Under the pieces are notes generated by a model. That model was not told the DNA's origin. It saw only the letters and a program-made list of their open reading frames with translations, and ran no database searches. Both the position numbers and the translations under genes were made by a program. From Aaosphaeria pasadenensis (taxonomy: Eukaryota > Ascomycota > Dothideomycetes > Pleosporales), in the NCBI GenBank assembly GCA_022813625.1, contig JAKLMB010000012.1, forward strand, positions 434,001 through 498,000: a DNA stretch of 64,000 nt, in the 5' to 3' direction. Shown here piece by piece: positions 1-11,558 of the stretch. How positions within the stretch are numbered: position 1 is the stretch's first letter; every line of letters begins with the position of its first letter.

Positions 1-1473
1 GATGACTGCATTACTGTGTATCTCGCAGAACTGGAGCGAGGCAAGGCATGGCGCATGCTTGGGTACACTCGCAACTCGTTGCTCGGTTGAATGCCCAAGG
101 GAATTAGTAGGCAGTGTGCAGTAGTGCATTGTGGCAGATGATGGATGAGCCACAGATGAGATGCGTGTATGCACAGCGCTGCACTGCACCACACCACCGC
201 CGATGAGATAGAATAGATTTCCAGGCGGGGATGGGGATGAGATTGGGGCAGGGTAAGAGGGGAGATAACGTGTACATGTAGGGTACAGATTGCGAAACGG
301 AGGATGAAAGTGTGAGGCAAGCCGCCCTGACCGGAGTTCTGCTGAAACTACAAGGACGATGTATTACTGGCTAGGTATGAAGGACTGAGATGATGGATCT
401 GTTCGTCCATTCGTCCATTCGTCCATCCGTTGATTTGATCCATCGGTGTTCGGTGTTGGTGGTGTGGAAGCCACTGTGCAGTGTGTGCAGTGTGCATTTG
501 TGGGGGAGTCTTGTACTCCGTATCAGAATAAACGAATGCTGGAAGTACCGAGTACAGTGACAATCCATAGTACAGACTCGTAGATTAGGAAACTCTCTCT
601 ACAATCGTACTCGTACGAATACTCGAGATGCAAAGAATTACTGGAATAGGAGTATTGCGCGAAGGGCTAACTAGGTAGATACTCCCAAAGTGAGGTGAGG
701 TATAAAATTAAGATGAGGAAGCGGCGCGTGCAGGGATTTTCTTGGTGGGCCAATCTTTGAACGCGATGCCGCTAGTCTGGTTACCTGTGTAATGATGTCG
801 ACAATGTCCGAGAGAGAGGATTGATTTAGGAATCGTTCCACCGGTGAATTGGATTATGGAATACGGGAATCCAATACAGAAGAATACTACTACTCCGTAC
901 AGTAATTATTATTGGAATACATAGAACCAAACATGATGAGTTCCTCTTCTAAGTAACTGTAATGTCGGGTTCGTGATAAGGCGCGGTAGTGGTAATAATA
1001 CGGTGTATATGGATGCCCCTAGTACCGAGTAGGGCTAGCTTGTGCACAGCCCAGGCCAGGCCAGTCGCAGTCCCAGTTTCAGTTTGTCGTTCCGCTGGTT
1101 CGTCTCTCGTCTCGTTGAATTCATTCATCCATCCATCTCTTCTCCCACGCCGCCATCCTCTCTCTCTCTCTCTCTCCCATACCTAATTCTTTTCTTTTCC
1201 CTACAGTATTAGTTAGTTAGTCTGACTACCTACTACTACTTGTACTCACACACTCCCTCTTCTCTGCCTTACACCTATATACCTTTTAATACTCCTCCTC
1301 CTCCTAATCGCCATCTTCTGGTTCCAACTCCCTTCCCCCCTATAACCTTTCTCGACCAACTGGGCATAGCCGCACCTGCCACTCCTAATTGCTTCGCCCA
1401 CCACCGTCACAACCACATAAACATCCTCCTTCCCCGGAAAAGAGACTCCCACTCGTCTCTCAACACCACAATC
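1..1473. other. Intergenic / upstream region of the SUR1-like gene
   Basis: No convincing gene is visible. The stretch holds a short tandem array of an 8-mer (CGTCCATT-like, about three copies, 404-427), two copies of the 9-mer TACTCCGTA (514-522 and 891-899), and a pyrimidine-rich leader with a (CT)n tract ending near 1177, a common feature of fungal 5' UTRs. Reading frames here are short and have no recognisable protein character. Confidence 0.6.
1157..1177. repeat. (CT)n microsatellite in the SUR1-like 5' leader
   Basis: About ten uninterrupted CT dinucleotides, about 300 bp upstream of the chosen start codon and inside a longer pyrimidine-rich stretch. Such tracts are frequent near transcription starts in filamentous fungi; a role here is inference. 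Confidence 0.8.
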
Positions 1474-2635
1474 ATGAGGAAAAACATCATCATATTCCTC
1501 GTCGTCACTTGCGCCGTCCTGGGCTTCGCCGTCCACAGCGTCTGGACCCTCCTCACCCTGCTCTTTGTCGACGGTTCCGAGGATGCCATATCGCGCGCAG
1601 AGCTCCCTGCCCCCAATTCTGGCGCAATCAGCGAGGTCCCTCAATTGATCCCCAAGATCATTCACCAGACGTACATCAACGAGAGCATACCTGCGCATTG
1701 GAAGGGTCCCCAACAGAGCTGCATCGATCTCCACCCAGACTACGAGTACAAGGTACGTCTCACATGCCGACGCTCGCGACTTTTTTCTGCGACCAAGACT
1801 GACAATCACACAGCTCTGGACCGACAAGAAGGCACGCGAGTTCATTGCCGCCGAGTATGCATCTCCGTATAATCACTGCCAAAGCAACACGCACTAACCG
1901 CCTCTAGATACCCTTGGTTCCTCGAGACATTCGACGGCTACCCGTACCCCATCCAGCGCGCCGATACCATTCGATACTTCGTCTTGCACCACTTCGGTGG
2001 CATCTACATTGACTTGGACGACGTATGCGCACGCGCTCGACCATGTACATATATCACAAGCTAACAGTCTCCAGGGATGCAACCGCAAACTCGACCCGCT
2101 CCTCGCATACCCAGCATGGGTTCGCCGAACAAAGCCCACCGGTATCTCCAACGACGCCATGGGTGCTGTCCCTCGCCATCCCTTCTTCCTCAAGACAATC
2201 GACTCGCTGCCCGAGTACAACCGCAAGTGGATTATGCCTTATATCACCGTCATGGCTTCCACTGGCCCCCTCTTCCTGAGCATCATCTGGCGCCACTACA
2301 ACAACCTCAAGCCAGAAGGCGATGCCCGTCTTCGAATCCTCTTCCCCGATGAGTACAACAACCACCCCTGGAGCTTCTTCACCCACCACCTCGGCAACAG
2401 CTGGCACAACAATGATGTGAAGATCATCTTCTGGATGGCGCAACACTGGATCTTGATTACCTTCCTCGGCTTCGTCATTGGATTCTCGATACTTGGCTGC
2501 ATATACACCCTCATGATCAAGCCTCGCCAACAAAACGGTCCTCCATCAAAGAGCCGATTCTCCTACGTCCGACTCCCCTTCTACCGCCGAGTGAGCCAGA
2601 AGGAGTTCGAGCTCGACGACCGCCACAAGGTGTAA
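1474..2635 (+). CDS. SUR1: Mannosyl-inositolphosphoceramide synthase catalytic subunit (SUR1/CSH1 type)
   Basis: Predicted Golgi enzyme that transfers mannose from GDP-mannose to inositol phosphorylceramide (sphingolipid pathway). Four exons: 1474-1752, 1814-1854, 1908-2022, 2075-2635, giving 331 residues; all joins keep phase. A hydrophobic segment at residues 4-31 fits a signal anchor. IPKIIHQTYI (59-68) starts the DXD sugar-binding glycosyltransferase domain (Gly_transf_sug). The DXD motif is in GGIYIDLDDGC (137-147), reconstituted exactly across intron 3. A second membrane segment lies near 270-292, followed by a short basic tail. The frame stays open upstream of 1474, but this ATG puts the signal anchor at the N-terminus as in the family. 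The length is slightly shorter than yeast Sur1. Paralogue assignment (SUR1 versus CSH1) cannot be made from sequence alone. Confidence 0.9.
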
Positions 2636-3743
2636 AAAAAGTTTCCAGTATTTTTTCATCCATTGCCAGTTTCATTATTCCTTTTCAAGCGATTTATGTT
2701 GTTTGTAATACCATCACCCGCCCAACCATTGCATATTTGGATAACTTCACGATCCGGGGTTTTTTTTTGGAGTCGAGTCTGCGGTTGGGCTCGGCTCCCG
2801 CGCCATTGCCTCTTTCTTCACTTCTTAGGACCAAACGCCTATTCTTTTTCTTCACTTCGACCTCCATATTCCTTCGGGTGGGAAGTGCGTCTCGCACAGA
2901 CCTGTCCTTCTATCGTTTTAATCCTTTCTCCAATCCGAGGCAATGGCGCACGGCGGCGTTTTAGAGATCGATCACACACACGCACATATATACATAGAGA
3001 TAGTCACGCACGCAGGGTGGAGGCGGGGCACGACCCCAGAGCATCGAGAAAGAGGAGGAACAGAAAAAGCCAGCATGCGAGCAAATGTCGTTCGAACTGT
3101 GGCAGCTGCATTGAAGCGAGACACGGCCATATTATATAACCTTACAATAAACCAACAAGCAAAGCCCGTCCCTTCTGAGGCCTTACGCCTTAAAGAGATA
3201 GGGTGCACGCATCTTCGAATCAATGAAAAAAAGAACTTCGAAGTTAACAACCCATCTTTCCCATTCTGAACACTATCCCAACCTTGAATATTCCTTTGTT
3301 TACCGCACTCGGAACTTTTCCCCCCACAATGTCTTTTCCGAGCGTTCCGCGATCTTTTTTTCTCTGCGCGGGTGTGGGGGATGTCAGACGCTGACGGGTG
3401 TGCTGCGGGTGTTCCTGCATTTGTGAACCCCACCCCACCTCACCTCACCTCACGTGGGACTATGTGTGTGTCTAGCCATCCGAGACGATCCGTTTCGTTG
3501 CCCCCAAATGTGTGATCTCCATTTTCGTCCGACGTTTGTGCTTTGTGCTTTGGTTGGACGAAAAATGCGTGGGCAGGTGGGGTGTTTTGGTGGGAGTGGT
3601 GGGAGTGGGTTAGGGAGGCTGAGATCTAAGATCTGAAGATCTGAGATGTGCATCTATGCGTTCGTGGGATGATGGATGGGAGGGATGGAAGGACGTCGCG
3701 TGAGTTGTGAGATGAGACGCACATGTCGGTGAAACGTAGAAAC
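2636..3743. other. Intergenic region between the convergent SUR1-like and KAE1 genes
   Basis: About 1.1 kb holding the 3' flanks of two convergent genes. It contains T-rich stretches and a short CACCTCACCT-type repeat near 3433-3453. Frames up to about 150 codons occur, but they are of low complexity and match no family I know. Confidence 0.6.
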
Positions 3744-4885
3744 TCAATCGTCTCTCCACCCAACATACACCTCATCCGTCCTAAACCGCTGCGTGACATC
3801 GCTGTCCTCAATCTTGGTCGTAACGCCCGTCCCATACTCCAACAACCCCGCATGCGCAATCATAATCCCATTATCGATGCAAAACCGCTCGTCCGTCGCA
3901 AACACCGTACCCCCCCTATCCCTCGCCATCAACCCCATCATCTGCTGCAACCTCTCGTTCGACCCCACCCCTCCCACGACCAGCACCTGCGTCGATCCCA
4001 CATGCGCCATCGCACGCTCCGTAATCTCAATCAACATCGCGAAAATCGTCTCCTGAAGCGAAAAACACATATCCTCCCTCGTCACCAGCTCCCCCCCCTC
4101 CTCCCCCTCCCCCTCCTTCCTCAACCTCCCCTCCACCACCTCCCTAGCCAGGATATCCGCCGCCGCCAACGGCCCCGAGAAACTGCAATCCATGCCCTTC
4201 ACCGTGTACGGCAAATCAACGAGGTACCCGCTCCCGCGCTTCGCAAACTGCTCGACGTTGTACCCCGGGAACGGATCGTTGGGAATCATGAGCGTGCGCG
4301 CGAACCGGTCGATGCAGTTGCCGATCGCGATGTCGAGTGTCTCGCCGAAGATGCGGTACCGGTTGGCCGAGTAGGCGATTACCTGCGTGTTGCCGCCTGA
4401 TACGTACAGGACGACCGGGTTGCTGGCGTGCGTTATGGCGCGGCCCATTTCGATGTCTGGATTCCCCGGCTCTTAGTTAGTTACCAACTTCTTCCATTGA
4501 AGGACTTTAGAGGTGTGGTGGGGGAGAACTCACGGCCAACGCAGTGATTAACGCCCACGAGCGGCTTCCCCCACAGCAGCGCGAGCGTCCTGGCCGCCAG
4601 CGCGACGCTCTGGAGTGGCGGGCCCATCCCCGGCCCACGCGTGTAGCATATCACGTCGATGTCGGCGATGCGGACGCCCGCCTGCCGCACTGCTTGCTTC
4701 ACGAGCCGGACTACCCACGCGCGGTGGTGGATGGCTGTGTCTTTGGGGAGGAAGCCCGTTCCCGGGGGGGAGATGTAGGTGTGGCGGAGGTTGGAGAGGA
4801 CGATGGGGGGTGAGGTGGGCGAGGGGTGCGATATGAGGCCGATGCCGATTTTGTTGGCGGAGCCTTCGAGGCCGAGGGCTATCAT
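3744..4885 (-). CDS. KAE1: KEOPS/EKC complex tRNA N6-adenosine threonylcarbamoyltransferase
   Basis: Catalytic subunit of the KEOPS/EKC complex, which transfers the threonylcarbamoyl group to A37 of ANN-decoding tRNAs. Two exons on the minus strand (4885-4534, 4456-3744) give 354 residues. The intron splits the metal-binding HxxxH motif: joining restores NHCVGHIEMGR with H114 and H118. Other family marks are GLEGSANKIG at the N-terminus, YTRGPGMGPPL (81-91), YVSGGNTQVIAYS, IGNCIDRFAR and the C-terminal CIDNGIMIAHAG. A Glu/Gly-rich insertion (around KEGEGEEGGE) lengthens a surface loop. The lack of a mitochondrial leader supports the cytosolic/nuclear Kae1 rather than the mitochondrial paralogue Qri7. 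It is divergent from the RKM4-like gene across about 0.8 kb. Confidence 0.95.
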
Positions 4886-5651
4886 GTTTGCGTGTATCTA
4901 TCTCGTTCTAATGCGGAGGAGTGGAGAGAGTGTTTGGGAGGGTCTTGTTATGGTCAATTGGGTGGGGAGCTGAATGTTTGGATGTTGGATGTTGTTGATC
5001 TGGGATGGATGGATGGTGGATGAGGGGTGGATGAGGTGGGAGCCAAGCCCCTCTTTGCTCTCAGTGTTTGTGTTTTCTTATCGATTAGAATATTTTTTGG
5101 ACAGCGTTCGGTAGGGCTGACGAGCCACCGATGTCACCTCTTCTCGCAGCATCATTGAGGCATGAATTCAGGGGAAGATTGAGGTAATGTACTGCAATAT
5201 TACTATAATATCAATTGAATAGCTATTGCCGTCTGTTTCTCATCTTACTCACACAGCTCCTCTGATTCGGTTCTTTTCACAGTCATCGTCACCGACCCTG
5301 GGTAACCCAGCCACCCGTTGACCACCCAATCACGACCAATTTCGGCTGACGAGTGGAGATCCACCATCCCTGCTCTAAGGCTAAGCGGTCGTCAACTTTA
5401 AACAACCACCAGCATTTAATTCTGTTCGTACTGAATTGAACCCTCTCTCCAAAACTGCCCTAGAACCGAAGTCTCTGATTTCTCTTCCTTTCTTTGTACG
5501 ATTGGCGTGGAGAAGTACCTGTGTGGTCACTTTCAGGCTCCGCTACGAGGTATATATATCTTTCTGGTTTCAAGTCTTTCGGGGATTTCGACTTCGGAGA
5601 TCTGACCTGCCGCTCGACACCCGAGTGAGACACTCGTAATAAGAACCCGCC
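4886..5651. other. Divergent promoter region KAE1 / RKM4-like
   Basis: About 770 bp between two divergent genes. No coding sequence is supported. An AT-rich patch lies at about 5190-5225; I recognise no specific factor site. Confidence 0.6.
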
Positions 5652-7171
5652 ATGGCCTCCTTCGAAGACGCAAGCCAGAACTTCCTCACATGGCTCACAA
5701 AGTGCGGAGCTGAGATCTCGCCCAAGATCTCTCTCCAAGACCTACGAGAAAAGCACGCAGGAAGAGGTGTCGGCAAGTCATCATCCCCCTCCCGACCCCA
5801 AACAGCAAGACAACTCTCAGCTAACACCACCCTTCTAAAGTCGCCACGCAAGACATCGCAGAAGATGAACTGCTCTTCCGCATCCCCCGCTCCGCAATCC
5901 TCTGCGTCGAGAACTCCATCCTATCTACCGAGCTCCCGAAGACGACATTCGACTCGCTCGGGCCCTGGCTCTCCCTCATCCTCGTCATGCTCTACGAGTA
6001 CCAAAACCACGGCGCCTCCAACTGGTCCCCCTACTTCGACGTCCTCCCCACCGACTTCAACACCCTGATGTTCTGGTCCGAAGACGAGCTCGCCCACCTA
6101 CAAGCCAGCGCCGTGGTATCCAAGATCGGCCGCGCCGGCGCAGACGCCAGCTTCGCCAACGACCTCGTCCCAGTCATCCGCGAGTTCGCCGACGTCTTCT
6201 TCTCAGGCGACATGCACGCGGACGAGAAAGCCGCCGCGATGTCGTCCCCAGAGAACATGCAACTCATGCACAAGATGGGCTCCCTCATCATGGCCTACGC
6301 CTTCGACGTGGAGCCCGCCGTACCCCCCACCCGCGCCGTCGACGAAGACGGCTACGCCTCCGAAGACGAAGACGAAGCGCTGCCAAAAGGCATGGTCCCC
6401 CTCGCGGACATGCTAAACGCAGACGCCGACCGCAACAACGCCCGCCTATTCTACGAAGAGTCCTCCCTCTCCATGAAAGCCCTATCCCCCATCCCCGCCG
6501 GCTCCCAAATCTTCAACGACTACGGCGCCCTTCCCCGCTCCGACCTGCTACGGCGGTACGGCTACATAACGGACAACTACGCACCCTACGACGTCGTCGA
6601 GATCCCGCACGCCCTCGTCCTCGACACCATCACCACCACCGCCATCTCCCCCCAACTCACCCCCTCCGCCGCCGAAGAAAGAGAAACATACCTCTCCGAG
6701 CACCACGGCCTCACGGAATCAGGCTACGACATCACGCGCCTGGACCCCTCGACCACCACCCTCGCGGAATCCCTCCCTGAACTGACCCTCCTAACAAAGA
6801 CCCTGCTCCTCCCCGCCAGCGAATTCACGCGCCTCGCTTCGAAGGGCAAACTGCCACGCCTCGACATCGCGGACGCGCAGCACGCGAAGCTGCTGCTCGA
6901 GATCGTAAGGAGGCGGAAGGCGCAGTATGCGACGACGCTTGAGCAGGATCTTTCCAACCCGCCGGCTGCTGCGGAGGGGGAGAGGAGGAGAGAGCAGGCA
7001 TGGAGGGTTAGGGTGGGCGAGAAGGAGATTTTGAGGGATGTTGAGGCGGCATTGGAGGGGGTTGTTAAGGGGTTTGACGATGCTGCTGCTGGTGCTGGGA
7101 CGGGAGGGAAGAGGAGTGGGGAGGAGGTGGGGAATGGTGGTGAGGAGGGGAAGAGGAGGAGGGTTCGGTGA
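5652..7171 (+). CDS. RKM4: SET-domain lysine N-methyltransferase, RKM4/SETD6-like
   Basis: Predicted SAM-dependent lysine methyltransferase; yeast Rkm4 modifies a 60S ribosomal protein and human SETD6 is related. Preferred exons 5652-5772 and 5841-7171 give 483 residues, close to the family size. The N-terminus FLTWLTKCGAEISPKI and the reconstructed GRGVVAT..DI start the split SET domain. PLADMLNADADRNNARL (about 227-243) corresponds to the usual ADMLNH segment but has Ala where many members have His. FNDYGALPRSDLLRRYGY (from about 265) holds the conserved NDYG tyrosine. A Rubisco-substrate-binding-like region follows, and the tail is Gly/Glu-rich and ends in a basic KRRRVR stretch that could be a nuclear localisation signal. 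The intron appears to use a GC donor; the alternative GT donor six bases upstream would drop two conserved residues. Confidence 0.85.
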
Positions 7172-7988
7172 TCATGAGGTATGCGTCAAGAATTTGGAGA
7201 AGAGAGGAAGAGATGAGAAAAAGAAAGAATTCACATCGTTGCGTTCGTCATATCAACGCCTCAACCTCCACGTCCCCGCGCAACCACCGTCGTTTCGTTC
7301 AGCCGCAACCTCTATACTTCCAGGACTGAGCAAATATCCCGACGTACATCGTAAGTTCAACCTCCTATCCATCTCATCGTCACCCTGCTTGCATGTATCC
7401 ATTGGCACAATTTCTGTTTTACAATTTTTTTGAATTGTATTTTATTGTTTCTTTATGTTATGTATGCTGTTGTGCATATGTACCTTAGGCTTAGAGGATT
7501 TGCTTTCCCCGTTCCTCGACTTCGACTTCGACTTCATCGGCAGCAGTAGTAGCAGTAGCTGACGTTGCATGACAGACATCAACAAGAGCCTCCTCCTTGG
7601 CCGTGAATCCTCATCGCACAGCAAGCAGCGGCACATTCTTCCGCCGCGTGATACAACCTCGACTTCTATCGTTCAACCACGTCGGACACTTTGCCCTCGG
7701 CAACCCCCTCTCTTTGCTCTCCCTCTCTCTCGCGTCGCCTTCCGCGCGCACGACCCCTAACTCGAAAAACAATGTACAAGACTAAAAAGACAAACAATGG
7801 GTATAAAGGGTTTTCCACAAAGAAACATCCCAGCCAAAAAAGGACTCCAAAAAAAACCCCCGGCGGCTCGGCCAAATCCGATACCGCGATTCAAAAAACA
7901 CCCCGCCCAGCCTAGAAGAGAGAAAAAGAGGAGAATGGAGAAGAAGAGGAAGAATCAATCAACAGTACGGATGGGTGCATCGGCAATT
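7172..7988. other. Convergent intergenic region RKM4-like / EPL1
   Basis: About 0.8 kb of 3' flanks. It is A-rich from about 7770 to 7970, with no family-recognisable coding sequence. Nothing else is seen. Confidence 0.6.
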
Positions 7989-9959
7989 CTAGCCCGTGGG
8001 GGCAGTCGGGGGGAGCAGATGCCCTGAAGACGAGCGGTTATGATTCTCGATGGCGCGACGGTTCTGCATTGCTGCGGCTGCAGCTGCTGCGGCGGCTTGT
8101 TGCTGTTGGGCGTGCGTTTTGTCGCCCTGGCGCTCGATCATGATGCGGTAGCGGATGTGCAGGTTGTCCGTGTAGTCGACCGGATACACCTGCTCGTCTT
8201 CACTGCTATCGCAGTCGAATCTGTAGCGGTCGGCGACGCGCTCGTCGATGGCGTCGAGTTTCGGACGCTTCACACCGCGGCGATCGACCATGATGCGACC
8301 TCCTCGGCCTATTCGACGCCTGTAGCGAGTCTGTTCTTGGAAGGGGACGTCTTCTGGAGGCGTGGCATATCGGATTCGTGTGCCTCTGCTCGCCAGATCC
8401 AATTGCTTGTCCGGCTGGTCCACCTCCATCGGGCCGCCGGCACCTTCGGCTGATGAGGTAGAGGCCGGTGGTGTTGGTAATTGTGAAGATGTGAAAACGG
8501 GACGGAAATCCGACTTGGCAGCCGCCTGCTCCAAAGGTGGAGTGATGGGCCGCCAAGTCTTGTCGATCCAACCGACATTCCATTTTTTGTGCTTCAGCAG
8601 GTTCTCCTCGATGAATCGGTCGATCGTCTCAGACTTCTTGTTGAGCTGGTCCTCGAGATACACGAGGTCTGAGTCCACGAGGCGGCCATCGGGACGTACC
8701 GCGGGCGGCTTCTGGCCCATACCAGGGATGCCACGCTGGACCGCAGCGACGTCGACTCTCGGTTTTGGTTTGGGGGCAGGCTTCTGAAAAATCAGCAGGA
8801 TTAAGTCAAAGTGGCGGAGTGTACGAACCTTCTGGTTGACCAAGAGCTCTTCGTCGTCGCCCTTGATACCCAACTTCCTCTTGCTCTCCGTGAGCGCCCT
8901 GCGACCCTCAAAGATTGCCTTGTCGTGGGCGAGCTGGTCTCGGATGATGACTTCTCGTCGCTTGACGAGGTGCATCAGCAGTCGACCATCCTCCAACTCC
9001 TTGCGCAACTTCTTGATCTTCTCCGTCACCTGCGCGTCTCGACCACGAGTCTTGCGCACTTGCCGCACTTCGCGGCGACGGAAGCAAACATACGGATCTG
9101 AGTCATCTGTCTCCTGGTTCGTCTCGAACTTGAGTTGTGGTAGTAAGGGATGGTTCTCCTTGAGTAACCGCTGCTCCTTCCAATGACTATAGATATCCTT
9201 TGCGAACCGTCTCGACGATTCACTTATCGTCTCGTCGAATTCCGCCTGGAGGTCTTCAAAGGAAAGCACGGGCGCATTGTCTACTTGAGCAAACGGCTGC
9301 TTGGTCTGCGAAGTCTCCTCGAAGAAGTTCATCACCTCTTCGAATTCATCTTCGGAACACCTTTCACGCTTATCCCTTCGCTGGTTGTATGCTTTCAACC
9401 AAGCGAGGTCTTCAGAGTTCATGCAGTACGGACATCCTATGGTATCCTCGACCGTGGAGGAGTACCGTATGTACGTCGCAGGCTGTGTGAAGTTCTTGGG
9501 ATAGAGGTCTTCATACTGCAACTTACTGGCGACGGCCTCTGGAGTGGGAATGTAGAGCTGGGCGATCTTACCGCCGCTCTGTGCTGCAGCTTGCGCCGCA
9601 GAGATGACAGCTTGCAAATGGTGCTCCTATCGAATATTATTAGCATCTGGATCCACGTATATAGATTACGCGCAGTGACAATAACATGTCACGTGAGGAA
9701 GAAATATCGCGACAACAGGCCAGGGGGAAGGAGAACAATAAAGACTCTCCGAAAGCGGCCTAGCGCGGAAAAACAGGAGGGAGAGAGAGATACGCACCCC
9801 TTCTTCGCCCTTTTCGACGCCCGTCTCGACCTTGGGGACGTGACGAGCAGGATCATCGTCGATGAGCTTCTCGACCTCATGCTCGCGCAGGATGACCAAG
9901 TTCTGCTTCGTCGACAGCTTGCGCTGGCGAAAGCGCTGGCCGGTGACGCGTGCGGTCAT
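7989..9959 (-). CDS. EPL1: Enhancer of polycomb-like protein, NuA4 subunit
   Basis: Scaffold subunit of the NuA4 histone acetyltransferase, linking the Esa1 module to the rest of the complex in the nucleus. Three exons on the minus strand (9959-9798, 9626-8829, 8783-7989) give 584 residues. The EPL1 domain is clear from the start (MTARVTGQRFRQRKL) through VEKGEEG|EHHLQAVISA, which is restored exactly across the 171-bp first intron. The segment CPYCMNSEDLAWLKAYNQ and the basic helix around RREVRQVRKTRGRD follow. The second intron is only 45 bp, a multiple of three and free of stops, so retention would add 15 residues. The C-terminus has a Gln/Ala run (QQQQ then nine Ala) and a disordered tail. 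It is shorter than yeast Epl1 but in the range seen in other fungi. Confidence 0.95.
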
Positions 9960-11558
9960 GATGCAACTGCTGGCTGCTGCTGCTGCAGTAACGAACGACC
10001 GAGGAACGGAGCAGGACAGGGCAGGTCAGGCAAGCAGGCAGAAAGTCTGGTTTTCGCCTAGGGGGAGGGATGGGAAAGAGTAGAATTGGCGTTAATTAGG
10101 GGGGTAAGACGGCCGGACTCGCATAGGCGGTATTAATTGTCGCGCCGATACGAGTTTGCAGTGAACCGTGTTGGCTGGCGGCGTGTGTACTGTGCTGTAG
10201 TGTGTGGTAGAGTAGTGGAGATGTGAGAACGGGGTGCGTGGTCGTGAGCACGTCCGCCTGAAAGGCAGCCCAAGGCAGTGGGTGAGTGCGCGCGCCGCCG
10301 TGGCCACCAGCAGCGCCGCTCAACACAGCGGATGGGTGAGCGAGCGAGCGAGGCAGAGAGTGACAGTGAAAGGATTGCGACAAACACTCACGAGCCCAGT
10401 ATCTCACCCTTGCCGCGACACAAAATTCGCGAAATGGGCACAGAACTGTAGCGCGCGGTCGGTTTTATCGGTATTCCGGGGTCGCCGCGAATTTTTGGAT
10501 GGGCGTGGTGGAGATAATTGATGGAAAAGGGTTGATGGAGTTTCTCTTGGGGGACGTGACGGGCGGGCGAGGCAGACGACAGACGGGCAGGTTTGGATGT
10601 TGAGAAAGTAACAAGACGGTTGCTCCCCCAGTGGACGGTTTCAAACGCACGGAAGGAAAGGGAAGGGGGCGAATGTGTGAGCGAGTGAGGGAAGGAGGCA
10701 AACTGGTTCGGCCAATCACGATGGCCACTAGGAGGACTAAGGTGCACTTGATTTGTAGAGGCTAACGTAATTGGCTAGTCGGTTGGGTGACCTTCCGGAA
10801 TGCGGTTGTACGTGTGTACACATTACGCAGAGTACAGCCCATTCACCTTCATCATCAGTTCTACTCCTCCTTCAGCAGACAAAGAACAGGAATTATTAGA
10901 AATAACAGAACTGCGCATGACTCCTTATGGTATTGCGACATTTCATTTATTGTTCGCAAACACGACGCGTCTTGTCTACCTTTTTTTCATATGTACCTGG
11001 GCAGAGACGTTGATGTTCGCATCCATCCTTTAAATCATCTTCCCTTGCATAATTCAGCAGCTCAACGCTCTCTCATTGGTCATATTACGAAATTAATTTC
11101 GTAAAATCTTGCAATCCTGGCGAATAAAAGGCGCTAAATACGTTGATCATTGAACCAATCATAAATTATTATTGCTTTCTTTTTCTTGGCTTGGACTCGA
11201 GAGTCGAGGCTGGGTGGGGAGTGGGAATGGGCTAGTATGAAGGAGGTTAGACCACAGTGTAGTTGAACTTCATGATCAAGGTGGAAGAGGTTACAACGTA
11301 TCATGAAGACATCTATTTTGTTGTCGTAGTCGAGTGAGTGCTCAGAGAATGTAGATGTATAGTTATAAAGATTTCACAGGAGATGCGTCACTACTTGAAA
11401 TGAAGATTCGTTGCTGCTAGGTGCAGGATACCAAGGCCGAGTCGACCTGGCGATATGTAGTGACGGTATATTATCATTATATAGTACATGAAGTCGTTTC
11501 ATCTACACCACGCGAACGTGTGTGTGCCATAAAGGAACAAATGTCCAAAACGAAAGGT
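9960..11558. other. Intergenic region upstream of EPL1 and downstream of the DUF7580 gene
   Basis: About 1.6 kb. The half next to EPL1 is GC-rich and likely holds its promoter and 5' UTR; from about 10800 the sequence becomes more AT-rich. I see no supported gene. Confidence 0.6.

Noticed and set aside
3723..4400. 225-codon plus-strand frame opposite KAE1
   Set aside because: It is the antisense shadow of the conserved KAE1 exon; Arg/Pro/His-rich with no domain.
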